Assembly (NCBI GenBank): GCA_013400115.1
Contig: VXBP01005051.1
Span: forward strand, 176,911-240,910
Direction: 5' to 3'
Length of the DNA: 64,000 nucleotides
DNA from: Rhinopomastus cyanomelas
Lineage: Eukaryota > Chordata > Aves > Bucerotiformes > Rhinopomastidae
Positions 49,601 through 60,240 of this stretch are shown here, in pieces (the stretch's first letter is position 1; every line of letters begins with the position of its first letter). A program made the translations under genes and the position numbers. The notes under the pieces are model-generated. The model was given only the letters and a program-made list of their open reading frames with translations, made no database searches and was not told the DNA's origin.

Positions 49601-52600
49601 GGAACAAGCATCTCCTTGACGTGCCGTGTCTCATTGCCTCCCTTCAAGCCCACTTACGAAAGCAATGAGGGAGCAGACAGCAGAGGCAAGGCTCGTGCCA
49701 CTCAGTGTTATTAATTAGCCAGTAATTCGCCAGTTAACACCGTTATAGGTTCACCCCATCCCTCTGTGCACCTTCAGAGGCTGTGATGCAGGATGCAGGA
49801 GAAGCAAAGAGCCAGGGAGGACCTGCAGGAGGCAGGTAACAAGTGCCAGGCTGGGATGCCAGGCTTTTGGCATGTTAATCGGTGGCCAGAAATAATCCCT
49901 GTGTGGTATGCTTCATTAACAACCACATTTTTCTCTGACTGACCCCTGTAAAAGATTTGGCTTATCCTAGTCCAGTTTGGGCCAGTTTGTCACCAGCTAT
50001 CGCCCTGTGCCAGCATGCTGGGCAACAAGCCCCACCAAGGACTCAAAACTCATTTTGTCTCAGGGACAGCCCAAGGAGAGCTGCCAGATCCAGGCAGTGG
50101 CTCTGCCAGCCTGAGGTCAAAGACTCCCAGAACTCCAAATTACCACAACACTTCTACTCTGGCTGCAACCCACTGCTCTTTCTCAGCCCCACTACATGTG
50201 ACTCTCATTTCTTTGTTCTGAGGACAGGCATGGCAGGATCACTGAGCATGTCTGGCCACAGACACACAGACCTCCAGTCCCTGCACTGCACAGGGGAAGA
50301 AAGGAGCCAGCTAGACAGCACTTTTCAGTGAAACACCACAAGCAGCAACACCTCCAGACCAGCTCAAAAGAGATTTAAGTGGGGCTGGCACAGGTGAAAG
50401 GACCACACAGTCCCACAAGGTGCCTTTGGTGCATGTTCAAGTCCATATGCAGGCCCAAGTAGACTAGCTTGAGAGGTCATTCTCCTGAGCAGGCTCCAGT
50501 CCCCACACTGCAGCTGGACCAAGCAAGGGGGAAAAGAGAAACAGGACACAAACCCACTTTGCTTGCCAGGGCTGGGGAGGAACCACTAATATCTCCTAAG
50601 TGGGCTACCAAGCCTGGTAGCTGCATCTCCTAGCTCCAGCAATGGCTCCAGAGAATCGGAGCTGCTCTGCAGTGCTGAGGGAGAAGCATGCCATGGCCCC
50701 ACAGTGCTCAGAGTGTGGAGGTGGGGTGCCAGAAAGGCCTCCTCCAGCATGAGTCCGCCTCAGTCCTGTGCTGTGAAGGAGCAGAGCAAGAGAGTTCCTA
50801 GTGCACTCTCTATACAGATGGGGTGTCAATCCCAAGCAACTTCTGACTTGAGCAACTGCATTCTGTCTCCTTAAAAATAAAAAACCAACATGTCCTGTAT
50901 TTTCTGGCCCTCACCAGCAAGAGGTCTGTCACTGTCACTGTCTACCCTGAAGGTGTCTGCATTTCAACAGGGGCACAGAAATTCCTGCAAAGAGAGATTA
51001 CATGCTCCATAGGGCCTGGTTTGGCTCATGCTCAGCTCAGCAAGGGGCTGAGGACTTGACTCATGATCCAGTAATGCCTTTCCCAGCTCTGCTTGGCAGC
51101 TGGAGCAGGACAGACAACAGCACCTGGCTCCCCTGGGGAACGGTGGCACTCCCTGGCCCACCCCACTGGAAAGCAGGAGCCACCCCACCACAGCACACAT
51201 CCTTTCACCTTGCAAGAGCCAAATCTGCAGGACCCAATGAACACACTGTGATCCACACACTAGCACAGGCTGGCCAACAGGTTGCAATCCCAAGACCTCT
51301 TCTATTATGTAACTGCCCCTGGAGTGCACAGGGAGGCAAAGTCCCCTCCTAAACCCAGGACACAGTGCTGTCATGAGGCACCAAGTGAAGAGAGTGCTGG
51401 AGGAAACCACAAGCATCTCCAGTGTCACAGCCAGCAGCTGCACGACCCAACAGGCAGCAGTGTAACGATTTCATCATTTTCCAGCAGAATTGAATTAGTT
51501 CAAAGCCAAAATCTGATTTGCGAGCCCAGCGCTCTTGACAGCAAACCCTTTACTTTGTCAGGCAGCTGTTAGCTGTCTCCTCCAGAGCTGCGGGAAGGAC
51601 GGCTGGAAGGGAAGGCAGGGCTGCTCCACAGGGAACCCCCACCCACCTTCCCGCAGCACCAGGCACCCAAATCCCTACTTTGGAAGGGCTGGGGGCCTGG
51701 TGATGGGTGCTGAACACCAACAAGCAGGACTGGGAGGAACTGAGTGATAGCAGAGGTGTCAGGACCTCAACCAGACTGTCTCAAACTCACATGCCAAAGA
51801 CCCTCTCTGTCAGGTAGCTGACCTTTGCTGGGAACTATCCAACCCAACTGCGTGCTGTCCAGTTTAAGACTTTCCCTCCCCAATCAACCAGAGCTGTAGT
51901 CTCCCTCTGATCACTCGTGGTTTGCAAAAACCTCCAGCATATTGCTGGATTTCCAATGGAAAACAAACCCAGAGAACCATATGGGGAGGTGCCCCACTCC
52001 TCACTGCTCAGAAGCTCCCCACAGAGCAGCTGAGCCAAAAGCAGGGGCAGACATGCCCACATGAGCACCAGGCAGAAGGACACATCTGAGTACAGAAGGG
52101 AGCTCTCTCTTGGGAAATCGCCGTTCTGTGATGCCAGCACTCACCTCCTGCACCTCCAGACAACAGCTGGCATCTGAAATCCACTCTGCTGATGGCACTT
52201 TGTGCCTCTTGTCCTCCTCTCCAACACCACAGGACACACAGTCCCTCCACAATAAGCATCTGAACAACTTCTACAAGGACAACCAACCTCCCTGCCTCCC
52301 TCATCAGATCTGCACTCTCTATCCCCCACCACCTTCTTCACCAAGCTCCAGGTGACAAGACATTCACAAATTCATATATGTCATTTGCAAGGGACTCCCC
52401 CAGAGATGCTGCAGCAGATGCCCTGAGGACTGAACATTATGCTCTCCCAGCCCCACTCACCAGGACTCCCCAAATCCACACAGCAAGGCACCAGAGGGAG
52501 GCATCTGCATCAGCATGATGCCTGTTGCTTGGGGCTCTCTACAGGTACCAATGCGTCTGAAAACCTGATGGTCACCCCACAATGAATCTCCATGAGGAAT

Positions 52601-52753
52601 GCTACCAAGCAAGTTGAGTACCCAAGCCCTAACGGTGCTAGTCCTCCCAACAGGAAAGCACAGCTCAGGTCAGGTCACTGGGAAAGGTCCAGCCAGAAGG
52701 CACTGCTCAGAGGCAGAAACAGTCTGGCTTGGGTAGAGACAATGGGAACTTAC
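46666..52753 (-). other. PLXNA1: PLXNA1 intron between coding exons 1 and 2 (6.1 kb)
   Basis: Intron from GTAAGT at 52753 to CTTCCAACAG at 46666, phase 0 at both ends. It includes AT-rich islands near 48.95, 49.7 and 51.5 kb. No repeat or gene was recognised. Confidence 0.9.
51455..51565. promoter_or_regulatory. Candidate conserved non-coding element
   Basis: Contains GTAACGATTTCATCATTTTC, AGAATTGAATTAGTTCAAAG and TTTACTTTGTCAGGCAGCTG (SOX-like site beside an E-box), about 1.2 kb downstream of the first coding exon in transcript order. Confidence 0.28.
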
Positions 52754-53926
52754 CGAGTTGATGCAGCCCAGCTCCTTATTCAAGAGCCAGGGCAGTGAGA
52801 GCTTCCCTTCCCCTCTGTAGCATGACTGGATACGCTCCTTGATCTTATCCTTGATCTTCTTCAACGTGAAGAGGCAGAGCACAGACTCCTTTGGAGGCTT
52901 AACCCTGTTTTTCTGGCCCTGGGAGAAGATAGTGAAGAGGATATCCTCCCGCTCTGAAATGCCCAGGTACCTGGCCAAAGCCTTTCCAGGCTTGGTCAGG
53001 TAGGCATCCTGGATCAGGCGGTACTCAATGCCATCCTGTACACAGCCAATGGGGAACTCCACATAGGAGTAGAACTTGGGGTCGTCCACACACAGTCGGA
53101 CGATCTTGGAGGTGAAAAACTGCTCCCCAGTGGAGTCGGGCGAGGTGAGCTGCGTATCCAGCTGCAGCGTCAGGTAGTAAACAAACTGCTCACTGCTGAA
53201 GCTGTAGATGTAGTAGATGTCGAAGGTGGGAAACTTAGACAGAGTATCCGAGGGGATTTTGAGCTGAGAGGACACAAACTCATCCTGGTAGACAAAACCA
53301 AACATCTCTGCATTCTCCTCGTTTGCCATCAGCTTGCGGCTGGAAAGGGTGGGGAAGTACTCAGACTTCCCGTCAATGGGCGTCCCAATGAAGAGCTTGT
53401 TCTGCCCATTCAGCACCTCAATGATGACTCCAGACATAGTGCCCGACTCATTGACACTGGAGAGGTAGTGCTCCTTGCGGTGGTGGGGCTCACCCAACTT
53501 GAAGAGGTCATCTAGCCGTAAGAACTGGCAAATACCCTGGGAGGCACTGCCACAGGCAATCAGCCGGTTCCCCGAGTAGTCCACCAGCAGCAGTTTGTTC
53601 ACATTGTTGGTGGTGACCAGCCCATGTGGGCAGGACTGAACGCTGGGCGGAGGATAACACTTCTCATTGTCCTCCACAGGCCCTGTCACATGGGTCCGCA
53701 GGAGCGTGAGGTTATTGGAGAGCTTGTAGATCCTATTGACAGCCCCCACATAGACCTCCCCGGTTTTGTTATGGACCACCAAGTGTGTCAAGCTCCAGTC
53801 TGAAACCGGGAAAGTCCTAAAGGGAGACTTGGGGCTGCCTTCCGCCAGCGGTAGCCAGGTGCTCCCCAAGAGCAGCAAGGTCCAAACATTGATGGACAAA
53901 TGGTGCTTGGGCCAAAGGAGCCACAT
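52754..53926 (-). CDS. PLXNA1: Plexin-A1, coding exon 1: signal peptide and most of the Sema domain
   Basis: Encodes residues 1–391 of the extracellular semaphorin receptor, which in the family binds class 3 semaphorins with neuropilins, and some class 6 semaphorins. Residues 1–~30 form a signal peptide: basic K7-H8-H9, then a hydrophobic core with LLLL at 17–20. The Sema propeller follows. Recognisable family stretches include VGAVNRIYKL, VTGPVEDNEKCYPPPSVQSC, ICQFLRLDDLFKLGEPHHRK and SCYRGEGKLSLPWLLNKELG. These fit remembered plexin-A1 much better than A2, which differs at most of these blocks. Sequons are visible at N53 (NKT) and N72 (NLT). The exon ends phase 0 at ...GCINS with donor TCG|GTAAGT. 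The start chosen is the ATG at 53926; an in-frame ATG at 53956 (GGCATGG, better Kozak) would add ten residues. Length and content match the large first coding exon expected for type A plexins. Confidence 0.95.
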
Positions 53927-54096
53927 TGCAGTGGCCTCACATCCAGCCAAGGCCATGCCCAAACCCAACCACAAAATAAATAGAAACAAACCCAAACTAG
54001 AGGGATGAGGGAGGAGGAGCTAATGAGGCACAGTCTCCTCAGCTTCCACTATGCTTGGCATTCAGGGCATCCTGGGCACAGCCAATCTGGTCAGCC
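53927..54096 (-). other. PLXNA1: PLXNA1 5' UTR part of the first coding exon
   Basis: Sequence upstream of the downstream start codon, bounded at 54096 by a convincing 3' splice site. On the minus strand a pyrimidine-rich CTTCTTGTCTTCTTCTAG ends at 54097, and a perfect TACTAAC branch-point consensus sits at 54127–54121, about 25 nt before the AG. An in-frame TAG at 54022–54020 stops the frame upstream, so translation cannot enter from a further 5' exon in this frame. Part of this segment (53956–53927) would be coding if the upstream ATG is used. The presence of an acceptor implies at least one more 5' exon, non-coding in this frame, at higher coordinates; it was not located. Confidence 0.7.
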
Positions 54097-56432
54097 CTAG
54101 AAGAAGACAAGAAGAGTGGGGTTAGTAGCTTTCCTGCACAGCTTCAAGGCTGTCCCATCCCACCCCACCCAGCAGAGACTGCTGCTTCACAATTATCTAG
54201 CAGGCAGCCTAACAACTCAGCCCACACCAACTCCTGCTGAAGACAGACACAGGGATCAAGGGATCATCCAAGATGCTAGGACAACCCTACCTAGTTGCAC
54301 AACCACCATGCACAGCATGTCCAACCAAGGAGCTGCCAAGTGCTCTGTCTCATCATCCCAGCCTCAATCACCAGTCCACCAGACCATGGTCCCCTCCAAG
54401 GGGCACTGCCCTCTCCTCACCCCCACCCAAACCTCCTCAGAAAAAACAGTAGCCAGTTGAGCATGTCTGCAGCCACGGGCTGGACCTGAGTGGCATGTCC
54501 ACACCAGCAGCATCCCTGACAATGTGTTCCAGCCCACCCACTGCACATAAACACATCAGCAGGACACAGATGGCCCCCACTTGCTTTTTAAATCCACCAA
54601 GTGACACAGAAGTTTTAGCCAGGAAAGGCCACTAGCAAGAGGAGCCCTCTGGCCCATGGCCCCTGCCCTGCTTCACAGCAGCACTGGGAGCAGATGCCAA
54701 AACTCAGTTTGCAGCAAGCACAGCCCAAAACCCCAGCAAAAAAGGATCTCAAAAGCACCTTTGAAAGGAACTTGGGGAAGTCGAGAGCCCTAGCACTCTG
54801 CCCACTGTCCCAGCCACCTGCCTGCCTGACAAACCCTAGGAGAGCAGGGAGTGGGGAGAGAAAGCAGGTACAGCAAGGAGAAGCACATCCATGTGAAATT
54901 TATATGCATTAAGAAGCACAAGGCCAGCCATTAGACAGTTGGCTTGAGAGACTCTAGAGGGACAAGGGAGCACATGCAGAGATGATGGAGACGTCCGAAC
55001 GCTGCTGTGCCACGGCTGGGGCTTGCCAACATGGAACAGCAAAGCAGCAGGGAGCCAGCCAAAACCCCACACCAGTGTGACCTTTGCATCCTCAGCAGTG
55101 GGGAGCAGATGTCTGCAGGTCGTCAACACAGACAGCTCTGCCCTCCGTGTTTGCTCAGCAGCCCTGTGGTTACATCTCCCTGCCTGTCTTCTCCACCAAC
55201 CCACCCCTTCACAGGCACACGCACTCCAGAGCTAACACGGGGTTGGTGCAAATCCCCTTACCAGTATGTGGCCCCTGACATCATCACAACCCACCCACCC
55301 AGCATGGGACCATTGCTCCCAGGGCCCACAACCAGGCCAGGAGCTCAGCCCTCGCTGTCCCCGCCCAGCCACCGAAGATAAGCCACTCCATAAGCACTGG
55401 AGGAGGAGAACCTCCCTCTCCTTATCGCCCATCTCTGACTCAGTCATCATTACCTGCGGGAGGATCCCCACAAGGGAGTGGCAGGTAGGAAATATGGCCT
55501 TCGGTGACTGCACATCCCAGACTGAGCAAGGTGTCGTCACAAGGCAGTCCGCTGCACACACATCATGGCAGGGCTGAGAGGGGCAAATGACTTGCCCGGC
55601 GCTCAGCAGCTTGCTCTTAGCAAGGCACCACGCACACCTCAGGTGGCTGCATCATCAGTGGGTGAGCTGCAGAGCCACGTGGATACCCTGACATCCTCCT
55701 TTAATCCTGCTGTCCCCCTCAGGGAAGTCAGACACACTTTCCTCTTTTCTCTCACTCCCAACCAACACAAAATCTTGTTCTCCCTTGCCATGGCAAGTCC
55801 AGCTTCAGCCATTCCCACAGCACTGTCAGCTCCACTGGGCCCCTGGTGCTTGGGGCAAACCTTCTGCACTGCTTCTCAAACCTTCTCTGCAGACCCACAA
55901 TCTCCCATCAGCTCTACCTTACCCACGCACAACCACCTTGCTCCCTTCCACCCACAAGACACCAGGCACAAAGGAGGTTTTACGCAACACTGAGACCAAA
56001 GCTAGGCGCCACAAAGCTCCACAGGTGTCAAGACAACTCAAGCATTAAGCCAGCAGCCCTGGAAATCATCCCCATGGTCCCAATGCCTCATCACTCCCAC
56101 CTTTTCCAGCACAGGGAGCCTTCTAACAAAGAGCACACAGCCACAGTAGTGCAAGGGCGAGAGCTCTTGGGGACCGCCACGCTGCCCAGCACGTTCACTT
56201 TTATGAACTTGTTGGTAAAAACACAACCACGAGCACCCTGATCGGAGCTTGCCAGCCCCAAACCACACTGAAGAGCAGGACCAAGCTGTGTGTCAGCACA
56301 AGCCCCCTGGTGAGCTCTGAAAGCCACATTCTTGCAGTGCGGTTTCCTGAAGGGTTGCTGGAGGGAGACTTCCCATCCCAAGAAGCCATCACAGCTCTCA
56401 CCAAGGTGCAGGCTCAGACCCTCCAGGAACAG

Positions 56433-56502
56433 TACTGCCTCACCAGGAGATCAGCATCCACACAAAGCTCTGCCTAACAAGAAGATCAGCATCTACACAA
56501 AG
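56433..56502. repeat. 35-bp tandem duplication (two copies)
   Basis: Two adjacent 35-base units each contain CTGCCT, then GATCAGCATC(C/T)ACACAAAG. They are 56433–56467 and 56468–56502 and differ at a few positions. It appears to be a simple local duplication within intron 1. Confidence 0.85.
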
Positions 56503-59500
56503 TTTCTGTGCCAGTGACACACTGCAGAGAGGAGGAGTGAAGGCAGGATGCTCAGTGTGGTGTGCGGATGCCAGCCAGAGCATCGCCCTGCCAGGACGGG
56601 TGAGCAGCGCACACAAGTTACTCGGTGCATTTCTATGATTCATCGTTTCTATTTGAGGCAATGGGAGAGCTGGAGATCAGGCTGCTGCCACAAAACATGG
56701 CTAGAAAGCTCAAAAGGAGATCCTCAAATTAACATAGGGAACTTCTACTCGGGAGCTGGAACAAGGGCAAAGTGAGGCAGAGCTGGGGTGAGCCGAGAGA
56801 TGACTCTGCAGAGCTCCTCTGAGATTTCTGCTCCTAAATATACTGTAGCAGGAACATCTCATTCTAGTGATCCAACATCAGTGGTGGTGTTGTCCAGCAA
56901 CAACCAGTAGTGACTATCAAAAAAAAGCAGCATAGTTGGTTTGTCTGCTTTCTTCAGGATCAAATGATTTGCATTCCTGAAACTTGGACCGAACTGAATG
57001 GGGTTAGAGCCCACAGTGATATGGGCAGCAGAGGCACCTGCATGGCCCCAACTCCCTGCCCTTGGCAGTAGCCAAGGAGGAACAGTGGGGGGTCCAAAGG
57101 GCATTTTCCCTCCTGTCACACCCCCACAGAGAGGTCACAGTACAGGGAACGGCAGGGCAGTTCCTCCGCTAGAACCCAGCACCCAAACCCCATGAGGCCG
57201 CACTCAAGCAGCATCTTGCCCTAGGGAAGACCCAGCTCTGGACCACCATGGGAATCCTCTGCAGTCCAAAACCAAGGAAAACCTTGAGCAGACACCCTGG
57301 AGCCTAGAGCAGCCCTGAAACCGGCTGCAATAAAACAACACATCCCAACCTGGATGCACACCTGGCAACCAGGAGAGCAGAACCAAGAACACATCTTGCA
57401 GTGTAGCTTGGGTGGCAACTGATGCAGCACAGAGCATCTCCACACAAGACCGGCTGGTCCATGCTGCCAGCAGACAGGCTTGTGCACTGCTCTCCATGCA
57501 CACACCCATACAATAGAGCAGGAAGGCTGCTGTCAGGAACAAAGCTGGCAAAGCAATCATGCAAGCACCAAATCTGCCCCAGCCCCCTTCCTTCCTCGCT
57601 GGAAGGACATGTGCTCACAGTTTCACCTCAAGCGGCCACGCTGAGCCAGTCACAGCTGCTGCATGACCTGGATGGGGCTGCCTGCCTCACTGCACCAATG
57701 CTCACACACCCCAGCTTCAAAGGGCTTTTCATCAAAAACCTAATGACAAGCCCCAGAAATGCCTGCGTGCCACTCGAGCGCTGTGAAAGATGTGAGGGAG
57801 CCACAAGCGCTCCTCACAGAGCTGCCCTGTCCCACAGCACCGCCAGCAACCTGGGTCTGGGATGGGAGATCACGCTTCGGGAAAATAATCCTCGCTTCTG
57901 ATAGCACAAAGCAGGAGTACTGGGATGGAAAAACTAACCTTAAAAGGCAAAGGCTGGACAGAGCATTAAGGACCAGCTCCCCACTCATCCAGGCGGTGAG
58001 TCCAGAGCACTGATGGGTGCCAAGTCAGCACGGGCAGCAGCAGCTCCCACAGAAACAACCCAAGCTGGGGTTTAACACATGCCACTGAGCACAGAGGTGC
58101 ACATCTGGTACCCACAAAGCTGCTGACCATCCTCACTCCTGCATAACCAAGACACCAGGGCAGGCTCACATCACCATTGATGCTGCCCCACCACCATGCA
58201 ACACACCAAGAAAAGCCCCACATCACTGGTTACTGGGGTCCAGTCATGTCTGCACCCCCAGGGTTAGGAAAAGTATCATCTGTCTTGGAGAGAAGCTGCT
58301 CTCACGCACTGGGATGAGGCTATAAACTGTCCCAAGAGCTTTACAGCCTTGCATTTTGCAAGTGATGCTGGAAGAGCCAAGCAATAGGATTGAACAAACC
58401 CCATACAACCGACCCCCAAAAGAGGAGATGGTGTCTGATGGCCCTTCACCTGCTTTGTCTCCAGTCCATTGGTGCTCTCAGGACTAGGAATCCATGGCAA
58501 GGACACCGGCTCCATTTTCAAACACAGAAGCTGTGAGCTGCCAGTAATTAGCAAAGGGGAGAGAAGGGAGATTATGGGGCAGAGAGAAAAGCCCACAGGC
58601 CACAGGAGAGTCAGCCTCATCTTACAGCTGGTGTATTTTTAGGTTTCTCTGCCTGGGAAAAGCCTTGCAACAATGAGGAAAGGCTGGTGGTGGTACTGAG
58701 TTAAAGCTGCACTACATATGCAATCGTCTGCAACAGGGCTAAAATTTAACTCCCTCCTTCACCATAGCCAATAAAACCGATTTGGCCAGGGTCTTTCACT
58801 AGCAATGAGTTAAATCATTACAGATCTTATCCCTGGCTTGAACCACTCCCTGATGAAATCACTGGCCAGCTCTGAAGCTGCCCCACTCCCATTTCTAGTC
58901 CTATCACCCGCATCAGGAATATCTTTAGCATCTTCAATTTCCTCCTCCCAAGCTCCCGCAGGGGCTGAGGTCCCCATCCTTCCCTGCTGCTGCAGGGCAC
59001 GTGGCAAAGCAGCTTCAACATCCACCCTCCAAGGGTCTTCTGGAATTCAGCCTCTGCTGTCCCAAGAACCATGACAAGCAGAAACAGCCATCTACTGCCC
59101 AAGGACTTACAGAAACAGCTTGACCCTCAGCATAAAAGGGGTATAAAAGAACAAGTAGCAAGGAAATTAAATAGCGTTTTTTAAGCACACGATTTCCACT
59201 CTCCAGTCCTCGGCAAAAAGTCACATCGTGCCAAGAAACCACTCCAGAGCCTCCACATGCTCTCACCATCGAGGGACAGCACGCTGCCTTGTAGCAAGCG
59301 AATCCCAAACGGGCTCATGAGCATTTCTGAAATGGAAGCACAGGCTTCCCCCAACCCAAGACAGAGAGGAGCACAAGGACGGTCTCAGTAGGTCCTATCA
59401 AGACACAAACCAAGCATGAACTGAGACCTCATATAAATTCCCCAACTCTGTTCATCTACGCTGGCCTCTCCCTTATTTTCCCAACTCACAAAATCATAGA

Positions 59501-59804
59501 GACCCTATAAGAGCTACAGAGGGAGTTTCTCTGTGTGCTGGATGTGTACTTCTCAGGAGGACAGTGCGCCATCCTTCGCTTGAGCTCCTGCAGCCAAAGG
59601 ACCAATACAAAGACTTGGACTGACGAATGCCTGGGATGGAAATCAATACACAGGCCATGGCTGACAATCTGCACAGGACACAGCCTGCTGCCTCCCCATA
59701 CTGCTTCAGGGAGTTCTCCATCAGCATACATGGAGCATAACACCTCATCCCAAACCCCTCCACATCTCACTGAAGACCTTGAGCCAGGGTACCCAGACCT
59801 CAAC

Positions 59805-60240
59805 TACACAGAATCATTTTGGTCAGAAGAAACTTTTAAGATCATCAAGTTCGCCCTTTCACCCAGCGCTGCCAGGTCACCCTTAGCCCATGTCCCTCAG
59901 CACTATATCTACCTGCCTTTTAAATACCTCCAAGGACGGTGACTCCACCACCGCCCTAGGCCACCTGTTCCAATGTTTGATGACCCTTTTGGTAAACAAA
60001 TTCTTCCTAACATCCAGCCTAAACCTCCCTTGCTGCAGCTTGCAACCATTTCCTCTGGTCCTATTGCTTGCAACCAGGAAGAAGAGGCTGTCCCCCCCTC
60101 TTTGCTCCAACCTCCCTTCAGGTAGTCACAGAGAACAATAGTGTCCCCTCAGCCTCCTTTTTTCTAGGCCAAACAACAGCAATTACCTCTAATGTTTCTC
60201 ACAGAACTCATGCTCCAGACTCCTCAACAAGCCTACTGGA
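59805..60240 (-). mobile_element. CR1 LINE 3' fragment with remnant RT C-terminus
   Basis: Antisense CR1 copy beginning CACAGAATCATTTTGGTCAG near 59808. The minus-strand frame at 60110–59883 retains NRTRGNGCKLQQGRFRLDVR and VIKHWNRWPRAVVESPSLEV, matching the CR1 ORF2 C-terminus with changes (for example NRWPR in place of NRLPR). The upper boundary at about 60240 is set by the loss of CR1-like text after CTCCTCAACAAGCC. Confidence 0.9.

Noticed and set aside
52141..52172. 29-nt segment before a GAG|GTGAGT donor
   Set aside because: Length is not a multiple of three, and the upstream TTTCAG lacks a good pyrimidine tract.
52754..53926. Assignment to PLXNA2, PLXNA3 or PLXNA4
   Set aside because: Blocks such as VTGPVEDNEKCYPPPSVQSC and the KIKK/ILVDL junction fit remembered plexin-A1 and differ clearly from A2. 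A3 and A4 were not compared residue by residue, so a formal alignment remains the decisive test.
59480..59520. AAAATCATAGAGACCC, reminiscent of a CR1 tail
   Set aside because: Too short, and not followed by other CR1 landmarks.
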